DNA of 64,000 nucleotides from Arcticibacter sp. (lineage in GTDB: Bacteria > Bacteroidota > Bacteroidia > 2-12-FULL-35-15). This document shows, one piece after another, positions 1-7,344 of the stretch (the stretch's first letter is position 1; each line of letters starts with the position of its first letter). The stretch covers positions 1 through 64,000 of the forward strand of contig JAJNQB010000010.1 in NCBI GenBank assembly GCA_021155045.1, in the 5' to 3' direction. The notes under the pieces were generated by a model. It was not told the origin of the DNA. It ran no database searches and was given only the letters and a program-made list of their open reading frames with translations. A program made the translations under genes and the position numbers.

Positions 1-653
1 GTTATTGTCATGCTTGAACCAACAGTTACAGTTGCAATAGCAGTATTCGAACAACCAGAAGTCGTTCCTGTTACCGTATAAGTTGTTGTAGAAGCGGGGG
101 ATACTGTTATGGGATTTGTAGTAGATCCACCAGGCATCCAAGAATAAGTGGTTCCTCCAGTTGCAGTTAATGTTGCATTTTGTCCAGGACAGATAGTAGG
201 AGAATTCACATTTATAGTAGGAACAGCATTCACCGTTACTGTTCCAGTTCCTGTATTAGTACAGCCTGTTAAAGTATAGGTAACTGTATATGTTGTAGTA
301 GAAGCTGGACTAATGGTTATTGTCTGTGTAGTCATCCCTCCTGGAGCCCATGAATAAGTCCCTCCACCAGCTGAAGGTGTAGCGGTTAGTGTAGCAGAAG
401 CGCCAGCACAAATAGTTTGAGAGTTTACTGAAACAGTAGGAACAGGATTTACAGTTACAGTACCAGTATTTGTAGTGGCACATCCAGTTAAAGTATAAGT
501 AACAGTATAAGTTGTGGTTGCGGCTGGACTGATTGTGATAGTCTGTGTCGTCATTCCTCCAGGAGCCCAAGAATACGTGCCTCCTCCGGTTGTTGGAGTA
601 GCAGTTAATGTTGTGGAAGCACCAGCACAAATTGTTTGAGAATTAACTGAAAC
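1..653 (-). repeat. tandem 219-bp (73-aa) Ig-like coding repeats
   Basis: Unit one runs 653 to 435, unit two 434 to 216, and a more divergent third starts at 215 and runs toward the window edge. Each begins with a V/I-x-VNS-x-TIC strand and ends in a TVTVN-x-VPT linker. The first two are nearly identical in protein sequence, which indicates recent duplication or gene conversion. The spacing is an exact multiple of three, so copy number can change without breaking the frame. Confidence 0.9.
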
Positions 654-1682
654 AGGGCTTCCTCCAGACCCCCCTACCACAACTGTGTAGGTTTGGGCGG
701 GTGTACAAGTTAGTCCATCGTTTACCGTAACAGTATATGAGCCAGAAGCTAAAGCAGTTGCAGTTGCTGTTGTTTGACCTCCAGGAGCCCAAGAATAAGA
801 GAATGGTCCAATGCCTCCAGAAACAGTAGCAGTAGCAGTTCCGTTATTAGTTCCACAACTCGCAGGGGTTGAACTTGTTGCAACAGTCCAAGGGCTTACA
901 CATTGTATAATATCGACCATTACTCCAGAATCAACATAACAATCACCAGCATCAGCAATAGCTAGTTTAAAATGATAAGTAGCACATGGTGTTACATTTA
1001 TTGATGGTGTTAATACTGTTGTGTAGCCATCAAAATGGTTGGCATTTCCACCTCCATTATTATCTACGAAATATCCGGCATTTGTTGTGTTATTAACATT
1101 GTCAATACTTACAACTGTTCCGCTAGGAAGTGTTGCCATGTTGTAGTTCGTATAATTACCACCACCTGGATTTGGTCCGGAAACAAAAAAACCAAAACCA
1201 TCATTAAAGCCAGCACTCACCCAATTGGTGTATTCATCAGAGCCAAAAACAAATCGAATACTTAAACTATTACATTGTGGTACCACATCAAATTCTATGA
1301 TACAAGGATCGTAAATTGCAGTTCCTGCACCAATAACTGAAACTAGTTGAGGGTCTGTAGAGCTCCCCCCGACACAAGTACTCCAATCGTCATTATTAAG
1401 AGCTCCTGGTGAGCCAGGTAAAAATGATACATTTCCGGAGCCCATAACCAATCCGCTCGTCATTGCTCCCCCTAAGCCAGCAGTAGAAGCTCCGCTATAT
1501 GAGCCATAAGCACTCGCATTGCAATTTATAGTTACGTTGCTAATAGTAAGTCCTGGACCGCCAACAGCGCTGATAATACCAGCAGCGCCTCCGCCAGGAT
1601 TTATAACTAGTTGAGCAGAGGAATTTAGACTTGCAATTAGAAGCAGAGTTAGGGAAAGCAGAAGTAGTAGATTCTTTTTCAT
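1..1682 (-). CDS. choice-of-anchor L / SprB-repeat surface adhesin (3' part outside window)
   Basis: The reading frame opens at the ATG at 1682-1680 and stays open to base 1, so only the first 560 or so residues are present. A signal peptide of leucines ending at SSAQ is followed by a choice-of-anchor L domain with its hallmark FVFGSDEY motif and the Gly-rich FNDGFGFF segment. Next comes a SprB-type repeat (STPASCGTNNG to SYTVTVND), then at least three Ig/PKD-like repeats of 73 residues, each with a TYSWAPGG-like turn and a TTTYTVT strand. In this family such proteins are very long, exported through the type IX system and end in a sorting or gliding-motility-associated domain. That end is not visible here. 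Probable role: adhesion or surface coat. A hairpin at 1751-1775 separates it from the upstream minus-strand operon, so it is probably transcribed on its own. Confidence 0.9.
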   Translation of the reverse strand, partial: MKKNLLLLLSLTLLLIASLNSSAQLVINPGGGAAGIISAVGGPGLTISNVTINCNASAYGSYSGASTAGLGGAMTSGLVMGSGNVSFLPGSPGALNNDDWSTCVGGSSTDPQLVSVIGAGTAIYDPCIIEFDVVPQCNSLSIRFVFGSDEYTNWVSAGFNDGFGFFVSGPNPGGGNYTNYNMATLPSGTVVSIDNVNNTTNAGYFVDNNGGGNANHFDGYTTVLTPSINVTPCATYHFKLAIADAGDCYVDSGVMVDIIQCVSPWTVATSSTPASCGTNNGTATATVSGGIGPFSYSWAPGGQTTATATALASGSYTVTVNDGLTCTPAQTYTVVVGGSGGSPVSVNSQTICAGASTTLTATPTTGGGTYSWAPGGMTTQTITISPAATTTYTVTYTLTGCATTNTGTVTVNPVPTVSVNSQTICAGASATLTATPSAGGGTYSWAPGGMTTQTITISPASTTTYTVTYTLTGCTNTGTGTVTVNAVPTINVNSPTICPGQNATLTATGGTTYSWMPGGSTTNPITVSPASTTTYTVTGTTSGCSNTAIATVTVGSSMTI

Positions 1683-1750
1683 TGAGAATTTATTTTTTAA
1701 AAAATACAATTAAAATTCTTATACGGTACATAAGATGTATAAAACTAAAA

Positions 1751-1775
1751 AAAGGTTGCATTTTCAGCAACCTTT
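1751..1775 (-). terminator. intrinsic terminator after the cyclophilin operon
   Basis: A 9-bp perfect stem (AAAGGTTGC with GCAACCTTT) has a 7-nt loop. On the minus strand it is followed by a run of U. It lies between the stop of the thioredoxin-fold gene and the start of the adhesin, so it should end the two-gene operon upstream. Confidence 0.85.
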
Positions 1776-1828
1776 TTTTGTAATTTAATTTATTGATTTT
1801 CAGTTAATTAAATTAATTTAAGCTAATT

Positions 1829-2398
1829 TTAATTTTCTTCAATAACATCTAAAATTTTCTCTAGTTTTTTATCTTCAAATTTTCCAGAAGTTGCATACAT
1901 AATTTTGCCAGTTTTGTCTAAAACAAAAAAATAAGGAATATCTTTTTTTTCAAAATCTAATTCTTCTTTGTACGTTTTTGACCCTTCATAAAATAGTAGA
2001 TAGGGATACATTTCTTTGTCCGTATTTGCTTTTATTTTTTCTTTTGATGATTTACTAGTTAATTGGTTTATTCCTGTAAACATTGGAATAAAAAACAAAT
2101 TTACATCGTAATCAATTCCAGCATCAAAAACATCTGCTTTACTTCTGTCAATTTTTACAATAAACTTATTATAAATTGGATTTATCCATGTTTTTAAATC
2201 ACTTTCGGCTGCATTGCTAAAAGCCATGCCAATTAGTGTGTATTTGCCTTTTGTATCAACAGGTAAATTCACTTTTTTACCATTATAATCTTCGCCTTGT
2301 AAATAAGGAAAAATTTTTCCTACTACTCCTCCAAAAGGTTTAAAACAGAATGCAGAAATTGATAGTAATAAAATGAAAGATAATTTATATTTTTTCAT
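1829..2398 (-). CDS. secreted thioredoxin-fold protein lacking the CXXC pair
   Basis: The protein has 189 aa with an N-terminal hydrophobic export signal. The C-terminal half has the look of a TlpA/redoxin fold: a TLIGMAFS strand, an IPYFFVLDKTGKIMYATSG segment typical of the last strands of thioredoxin-like proteins, and an EDKKLEKIL helix. No CXXC active site is present. The only cysteine is in the signal region, in a context (SAFC) that is a poor lipobox. It is therefore unlikely to be a disulfide oxidoreductase and may be a structural or binding protein. It lies 11 nt downstream of the cyclophilin gene and is presumably cotranscribed, so both may act on exported proteins. Family assignment is by general resemblance only. 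Confidence 0.6.
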   Translation of the reverse strand: MKKYKLSFILLLSISAFCFKPFGGVVGKIFPYLQGEDYNGKKVNLPVDTKGKYTLIGMAFSNAAESDLKTWINPIYNKFIVKIDRSKADVFDAGIDYDVNLFFIPMFTGINQLTSKSSKEKIKANTDKEMYPYLLFYEGSKTYKEELDFEKKDIPYFFVLDKTGKIMYATSGKFEDKKLEKILDVIEEN

Positions 2399-2409
2399 TG
2401 AAATTATTT

Positions 2410-3012
2410 TTATTTGTTTAGTTCGGCAAATACTTTATCGGCTTTAAATTTTTTAGCAGCCTTGCCAACTCTTATTATTTTAATTGCTTTAATTTCGTCT
2501 CCTTGCTGAATGGAATTAACAACATCTTGTCCGCTAACTACATGACCAAATACAGAATGTTTTCCATCAAGCCAAGGGGTAGCAACATGTGTAATAAAAA
2601 ACTGGGAGCCATTCGTTCCTGCTCCAGCATTCGCCATAGATAAAACTCCTGGTCCTGTATGTTTTAAATCAGGGTGAAATTCGTCTTTAAATTTATATCC
2701 AGGTCCGCCAGAACCATTGCCAGCAGGGTCGCCACCTTGTATCATAAAATTTGCAATTACTCGATGAAATTTTAATCCATTGTAAAAAGGAACGCCATCT
2801 GCTTTTGCGGTATTTTTAATTTTACCTTCTATCAGCCCAACAAAATTAGCAACGGTTAAAGGTGTTTTTTCAAATTCCAGTTTTAATAAAATTTTTCCTT
2901 TGCTGGTTTCTATTTCTGCATACAAACCTTTTTCAAGTTTTGGTTTTTTTTCTTTTGAAAAAGAGAGGATACTTATTAATGATAATGTTAAGACTAAAAA
3001 AAATTTTCTCAT
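2410..3012 (-). CDS. exported cyclophilin-type peptidyl-prolyl cis-trans isomerase
   Basis: The protein has 200 aa with an N-terminal signal peptide, so it probably works in the periplasm on exported proteins. The cyclophilin core is clear: KFHRVIANFMIQGGDP contains the catalytic Arg and the Phe/Gln pocket residues. GVLSMANAGAGTNGSQFFI and the LDGKHSVFGHV segment follow in the expected order and spacing. It isomerises Xaa-Pro peptide bonds to speed folding. It is the first gene of a two-gene minus-strand operon with the thioredoxin-fold gene and is transcribed divergently from topB. Confidence 0.95.
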   Translation of the reverse strand: MRKFFLVLTLSLISILSFSKEKKPKLEKGLYAEIETSKGKILLKLEFEKTPLTVANFVGLIEGKIKNTAKADGVPFYNGLKFHRVIANFMIQGGDPAGNGSGGPGYKFKDEFHPDLKHTGPGVLSMANAGAGTNGSQFFITHVATPWLDGKHSVFGHVVSGQDVVNSIQQGDEIKAIKIIRVGKAAKKFKADKVFAELNK

Positions 3013-3112
3013 AGGTTTAAATTTATAATGTAAAAGTAGTATTCAAAAATTTAATTCAAAATAATGTTGATAAGTCTTAAAATCATTTTTATCCAAAAGT
3101 CGTACCCATTAT

Positions 3113-3120
3113 TATTTTTA
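3113..3120 (+). promoter_or_regulatory. candidate -7 box for topB
   Basis: TATTTTTA resembles the Bacteroidota TAnnTTTG -7 element and sits only 5 nt before the topB ATG. If it is used, the transcript would be leaderless or nearly so. The final A instead of G and the AT-rich context make this weak. Confidence 0.3.
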
Positions 3121-3125
3121 CACTC

Positions 3126-5342
3126 ATGAAAGTATGTATTGCAGAAAAACCAAGTGTTGCAAAAGAAATAGCAGAAATAGTAGGAGCAAAAAATAGAAAA
3201 GACGGATATTATGAAGGAAATGGATATCAAGTTACATGGACTTTCGGGCATTTATGTGAGCTAAAAGAGCCTCACGAATATGATAGTGCTTTTCGTGAAT
3301 GGAATTTAAATATGCTTCCAATTTTGCCACAAAAGTTTGGAATAAAAATTAAAAATGATAAAGGGATTGAAAAACAATTTAATACGATATCGGTTTTATT
3401 TCAAAATGCAGAAGAAGTTATAAACTGTGGTGATGCGGGGCAAGAGGGCGAGTTGATTCAACGTTGGGTTTTTGCAAAAACAAATTGTAATAAGCCAATG
3501 AAAAGATTATGGATTTCTTCACTAACAGAAGAAGCAATTCGTGAAGGGTTTAAAAAATTAGTAGATGCTTCGGTTTATGATAAGCTTTATTTTGCTGGAT
3601 ATTCAAGAGCAGCAGCAGATTGGCTTTTAGGTATAAACGCAACACGATTATATACATTAAAATATGGTAGTGGGAACAAACAGGTTTTATCTGTCGGAAG
3701 AGTTCAAACACCCACACTTGCAATGATTGTTGCAAGGCAATTAGAAATTAATAAATTTAAATCTGCAATATTTTACGAGTTAAAAACAAAATACAGAAAT
3801 ATTATTTTTAATGCTCAGATAGACCGATTTCAAGGAGATGAAAAAGAAAAAGCAGAAACTCTTTTGAATTCAATTAAAGAGGAATCATTTGAAATAATTT
3901 CTGTTGAAACAAAAAAAGGAAAAGAGAGTCCACCTCGTTTATTTGATTTAACATCATTGCAAGTAGAATGCAATAAAAAGTTTGGTTTTTCTGCTGACGA
4001 CACTCTTAAAACAATTCAAAATTTGTACGAAAAAAAATTAGTTACTTACCCACGAGTTGATACTACTTTTCTTCCTGATGATGTTTATCCAAAAATTTCA
4101 GGAATCATGAAAAGCATGGTAAATTATCAAACATTGGTTAATCCTTTGCTTTTAGAACCTATTCGTAAATCAACAAAAGTTTTTGATGATAAAAGGGTTA
4201 CAGACCATCATGCAATTATTCCAACAGATATTAAAGCAATTGGATTAGCAGGAGCAGAAGCCAATGTATATGATGTGATTGCAAAAAGATTTATTTCTGT
4301 ATTTTATAAAGATTGCGAAGTATCCAATACCACAGTTTTAGGTCAAGTGAAAGATGTTGAATTTAAAGCGATCGGAAAACAAATTATAGATTTAGGTTGG
4401 CGTATTGTATATGAAAAAGATGCTGCTTCTGAAGAAGATGAAAAAGAAGAAACACAAATTTTGCCTGAGTTTGTTAATGGCGAAAAAGGAAATCACGAAG
4501 TTTTTTTAAAAGAAGGAAAAACTACACCACCTAAATTATTTACCGAAGCAACACTGTTGAGGGCAATGGAGACGGCAGGGAAGCAAATTGAAGATGAGGA
4601 ATTGCGTGATTTGATGAAAGACAATGGAATTGGTCGTCCGAGTACTCGTGCTGCAATAATTGAAACATTATTTAGGAGAAATTATATAAAACGAGAACGC
4701 AAAAATATTGTTCCAACCCAAACAGGAATTCAACTAATTGAATTGATAAATAGCGATTTGTTAAAATCAGCAGAAATGACTGGTAATTGGGAGTTTAAGC
4801 TTCGCCAGATTGAAAAAGGAGAATACCAAGCAGAAGCTTTTTTACAAGAGATGAAGCAGATGGTCGCAGATATTGTAACTCAAGTTAAAGGTGAAAGTGG
4901 AAAAAGAATTTTAGTTGATGATGCAATAAAAAACAATTCTAGTAATGATGTTGTTTGTCCTAAATGTAATGCAGGGATATTATTAAATGGGAAAATGGCT
5001 TTTGGATGTAGTAACTTTAAAAATGGTTGTGATTTTAAAATTCCTTTTCATTTAATGGGAAAAAAGTTAAATGAAAATCAAATTAGAACATTAGCAGAAA
5101 AAAAGAAAACAACGTTAATAAAAGGCTTCGATTTGAATGGAGTTAAAAAAGATGGATTATTAAAGCTAACATCAGAATTTAATATTGAATTTGAAGAAAG
5201 AGAAAGTACAAAAACAAAACCGTCTAAAAACAAAATCCCAAGTAGTTGCCCTAAATGCAAAACTGGAAAAGTTTTGAAAGGAAACGCTGCTTATGGTTGC
5301 AGTAATTGGAAATCAGGATGTGATTGGCGAATGGCTTTTTAG
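3126..5342 (+). CDS. topB: DNA topoisomerase III (type IA)
   Basis: The protein has 738 aa. An N-terminal Toprim domain starts with CIAEKPSVAKEIA and carries the metal-binding DAGQEGE motif at residues 103-109. The catalytic tyrosine is Tyr308 in TYPRVDTT. The GIGRPSTRA segment near residue 505 is typical of the family. Two C-terminal four-cysteine zinc fingers start near residues 611 and 708 (CPKC...GCSN...GCD). The enzyme relaxes and decatenates single-stranded regions during replication and recombination. The gene is monocistronic, divergent from the cyclophilin operon, and its TAG stop overlaps the stop of the convergent Nudix gene by 4 nt. Confidence 0.97.
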   Translation: MKVCIAEKPSVAKEIAEIVGAKNRKDGYYEGNGYQVTWTFGHLCELKEPHEYDSAFREWNLNMLPILPQKFGIKIKNDKGIEKQFNTISVLFQNAEEVINCGDAGQEGELIQRWVFAKTNCNKPMKRLWISSLTEEAIREGFKKLVDASVYDKLYFAGYSRAAADWLLGINATRLYTLKYGSGNKQVLSVGRVQTPTLAMIVARQLEINKFKSAIFYELKTKYRNIIFNAQIDRFQGDEKEKAETLLNSIKEESFEIISVETKKGKESPPRLFDLTSLQVECNKKFGFSADDTLKTIQNLYEKKLVTYPRVDTTFLPDDVYPKISGIMKSMVNYQTLVNPLLLEPIRKSTKVFDDKRVTDHHAIIPTDIKAIGLAGAEANVYDVIAKRFISVFYKDCEVSNTTVLGQVKDVEFKAIGKQIIDLGWRIVYEKDAASEEDEKEETQILPEFVNGEKGNHEVFLKEGKTTPPKLFTEATLLRAMETAGKQIEDEELRDLMKDNGIGRPSTRAAIIETLFRRNYIKRERKNIVPTQTGIQLIELINSDLLKSAEMTGNWEFKLRQIEKGEYQAEAFLQEMKQMVADIVTQVKGESGKRILVDDAIKNNSSNDVVCPKCNAGILLNGKMAFGCSNFKNGCDFKIPFHLMGKKLNENQIRTLAEKKKTTLIKGFDLNGVKKDGLLKLTSEFNIEFEERESTKTKPSKNKIPSSCPKCKTGKVLKGNAAYGCSNWKSGCDWRMAF

Positions 5343-5950
5343 TGTTCAATAAGCTGTATCACATCTTTAATTGACTCATACGTATTTTTCAAAATTATAG
5401 TAAGATTGTTTTTATTAAACCATTTCACGTCCGTTATTCCTTCTTCTAATTGGGGGATTAGTTGTTGATTTTTTTCGCTTGTCATTAAGTACCAATAGGT
5501 AGGTTTTAAAATTAATTTTTCTTCCATATAATAGGTATGATAAGTTGTTGTAAGATGTTTTAATAGCTTGATATTTTGCACTCCACACTCTTCTTCTACT
5601 TCTCGTATTGCAGCATTTTCAATACTTTCTTTTTTTTCGATTTTGCCTTTAGGCAAATCCCACTTTCCATTTCTAAAAATAAATAAATATTCATTTTTAT
5701 TATTCATTACTAAACCGCCAGCAGCTTCGATGATATGTGTTGTTTTTTTAAATTCATTAAAAAGCCAATCTAAATTTTTGTTATAAAAATAAATTTCTTT
5801 GATGTTTTGATTTAGGTTAATCTTTTTATAGTGTCCAATAAACTCCGTTGAGGTTTCTATAGAATAAAAAACAGAATGTTCATTTTCTTTAAAAGAGCTC
5901 AATTGGTCGATTAAATAAAGTGTTTGGTTGAAAGAATATATTTTAATCAT
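5339..5950 (-). CDS. Nudix hydrolase
   Basis: The protein has 203 aa. A perfect Nudix box spans G102 to V124 (Gx5Ex7REUxEExGU, with E108, R116-E117 and E120-E121), preceded by the LFIFRNGKWDLPKG strand-loop. The N-terminal 70 residues are an extra domain not seen in the smallest Nudix enzymes. Family members hydrolyse nucleoside diphosphates linked to another moiety. The substrate cannot be deduced here. It is transcribed divergently from pyrE and convergently with topB, sharing stop-codon bases with it. A TAGTTTTA box at 5956-5963 on the minus strand lies 5 nt before the ATG. Confidence 0.9.
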   Translation of the reverse strand: MIKIYSFNQTLYLIDQLSSFKENEHSVFYSIETSTEFIGHYKKINLNQNIKEIYFYNKNLDWLFNEFKKTTHIIEAAGGLVMNNKNEYLFIFRNGKWDLPKGKIEKKESIENAAIREVEEECGVQNIKLLKHLTTTYHTYYMEEKLILKPTYWYLMTSEKNQQLIPQLEEGITDVKWFNKNNLTIILKNTYESIKDVIQLIEH

Positions 5951-5981
5951 TGAATTAAAACTAAGTATTGAATAAGTTTAA

Positions 5982-5989
5982 TATATTTG
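5982..5989 (+). promoter_or_regulatory. -7 promoter box of pyrE
   Basis: TATATTTG followed by C matches the Bacteroidota -7 consensus TAnnTTTG. It overlaps an upstream in-frame TTG at 5987 that could be mistaken for the pyrE start. A transcript from here begins around 5993, leaving about 14 nt before the GTG at 6008. Confidence 0.6.
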
Positions 5990-6007
5990 CCACGCAAAAA
6001 AATAAAC

Positions 6008-6649
6008 GTGAAAAAGACATCTGAATCTGCATTAAAAGTAGCAGAATTTTTATTACAAGTCAAGGCAATTAAATTACAACCCAATGATCCTTTTGTTTGG
6101 GCTTCGGGGTGGAAATCTCCAATATATTGTGATAATAGAGTTACATTATCATTTCCGCAAGTAAGAACATATATTCGTCAGCAATTTGTTTCACTGATCA
6201 ATGAAAGTTTTGGCAAACCAGATGTAATTGCTGGTGTTGCAACTGGTGGAATAGCACAAGGAGCATTGGTTGCACAAGAAATGGGCTTGCCTTTTGTTTA
6301 TATACGTTCAGAAGCTAAAAAACATGGTTTAACAAATATGATTGAAGGTGTTGTTGAAAAAGGACAATCAGTAGTGGTGATAGAAGATTTAGTTTCAACA
6401 GGAGGCAGTAGTCTAAAAGCCGTTGAAGCTTTACGCGAAGTAGGTTGCGATGTAAAAGGAATGGCTGCAATTTTTACGTATGGATTTTCTGTTGCCGAAG
6501 AAAATTTTAAAAAAGCAAAATGCAAACTAGTAACATTGTCAAATTATGAAACATTGATTGCTCAAGCACTAGAATCTAACTATGTAACAGAGGATGATTT
6601 GGCAACGTTAAAACTATGGAGAGAAAATCCATCGCAATGGAAAAAATAA
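6008..6649 (+). CDS. pyrE: orotate phosphoribosyltransferase
   Basis: The protein has 213 aa from the GTG at 6008. The longer frame from TTG at 5987 is rejected because that codon lies inside the promoter -7 box. The GTG start follows an A-rich leader and gives the usual N terminus KKTSESALKVAEFLLQ. Family signatures are the FVWASGWKSPIYCDNR substrate segment and the PRPP-binding loop VVVIEDLVSTGGSS. The enzyme joins orotate to PRPP to make OMP in de novo pyrimidine synthesis. It is followed after 22 nt by the SRPBCC gene on the same strand. Confidence 0.95.
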   Translation: MKKTSESALKVAEFLLQVKAIKLQPNDPFVWASGWKSPIYCDNRVTLSFPQVRTYIRQQFVSLINESFGKPDVIAGVATGGIAQGALVAQEMGLPFVYIRSEAKKHGLTNMIEGVVEKGQSVVVIEDLVSTGGSSLKAVEALREVGCDVKGMAAIFTYGFSVAEENFKKAKCKLVTLSNYETLIAQALESNYVTEDDLATLKLWRENPSQWKK

Positions 6650-6671
6650 TAATTGATAAAAATAAAACCGT

Positions 6672-7076
6672 ATGTCATTAACCAAAATTGAAAGCGAAAA
6701 AGTTGAAATAAATAATTCTGCGTTAAATGTGTTCAATTATTTAACCGATTTCAATAATTTTCAGAAATTAATGCCACCACAAGTTACCAACTGGCAATCT
6801 ACAGCAGAAGAATGTTCTTTTACTATTAATGGTATGGCAACCATTGGGATGAAAATAATTGAAAAAAATCCAACTAGTTTAATTACAATTTCATCTCATG
6901 GAAAAGTACCTTTTGAGTTCAAATTATTTATTTTGATTTCTGAAAAAGGCGATTCTGATTGTGTTGGGCAAATAAATTTTGAATCGGATTTGAATCCAAT
7001 GCTTAAAATGATGGTTGAAAAACCTTTAGGCAATTTTTTTAATTTACTTGCTAATAAAATGAAAGATATTAGGTAG
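6672..7076 (+). CDS. SRPBCC (START-like) family protein
   Basis: The protein has 134 aa. The N-terminal part resembles the polyketide-cyclase/START-like fold: SEKVEINNSALNVFNYLTDF followed by N-x-x-KLMPP and W-x-S, then alternating beta strands and a long C-terminal helix (MVEKPLGNFFNLLANKMKDI) that would close a hydrophobic cavity. These proteins bind small lipophilic ligands, and no catalytic motif can be read. It is cotranscribed with pyrE by position. Its last 8 nt overlap the convergent ywbE gene. Confidence 0.75.
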   Translation: MSLTKIESEKVEINNSALNVFNYLTDFNNFQKLMPPQVTNWQSTAEECSFTINGMATIGMKIIEKNPTSLITISSHGKVPFEFKLFILISEKGDSDCVGQINFESDLNPMLKMMVEKPLGNFFNLLANKMKDIR

Positions 7077-7263
7077 TAGGTTCTATTATTTCTTGCACTC
7101 TTCCTATTTGATAACTATCCAACTGAACTTTAATGCCTCTTGAATGAAATGTACTGCTTGTAAGAATAGCATGAACTTTTCCACTTGTTAGTTTTCCCGT
7201 GCGCTGGTCTTTTTTTAACACAACATTCACCTCTTGTCCTATTTTAATATTAGAACGAAACAT
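7069..7263 (-). CDS. ywbE: YwbE family small protein
   Basis: The conserved core VVLKKDQRTGKLTSGKV and the GIKVQLDSYQIGRVQEI ending are diagnostic of the YwbE family, a small beta-barrel-like protein of unknown function. From the ATG at 7263 the product is 64 aa, the usual family length, and begins MFRSNIKIGQEV. An upstream in-frame ATG at 7302 gives 77 aa. The promoter box at 7307-7314 is only 4 nt from that ATG, so the longer form would have to be leaderless. It overlaps the convergent SRPBCC gene by 8 nt. Confidence 0.85.
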   Translation of the reverse strand: MFRSNIKIGQEVNVVLKKDQRTGKLTSGKVHAILTSSTFHSRGIKVQLDSYQIGRVQEIIEPTT

Positions 7264-7306
7264 GTGAGGTTTTTTTTCGACATTCAGATTCATTGAAGGC
7301 ATATCG

Positions 7307-7314
7307 CAAAATTA
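7307..7314 (-). promoter_or_regulatory. -7 promoter box of ywbE
   Basis: On the minus strand the sequence reads TAATTTTG, a full match to TAnnTTTG. It is back-to-back with the plus-strand -7 box at 7317-7324, only 2 bp away. The two promoters therefore cannot be occupied at the same time. Confidence 0.55.
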
Positions 7315-7316
7315 AG

Positions 7317-7324
7317 TAAATTTG
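7317..7324 (+). promoter_or_regulatory. -7 promoter box of the PorE-like gene
   Basis: TAAATTTG fits the Bacteroidota -7 consensus. The start codon at 7345 is 20 nt downstream, a normal leader. It abuts the divergent ywbE promoter. Confidence 0.55.
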
Positions 7325-7344
7325 ATTTATCAAAATTTTATAAA

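Noticed and set aside
310..630. Open frame in the repeat region of the adhesin, Cys/Asn/Tyr-rich
   Set aside because: It is an alternate frame of the tandem repeats on the same strand. Composition is unlike any real protein and the adhesin frame continues through it.
1..653. Regular repeats that might suggest a CRISPR array
   Set aside because: The period is 219 bp, the units are coding throughout, and there are no spacers between short palindromic repeats.
5987..6007. Longer pyrE reading frame from TTG at 5987
   Set aside because: The TTG is the end of a consensus TATATTTG -7 box, so it would not be in the mRNA. GTG at 6008 gives the usual N terminus.
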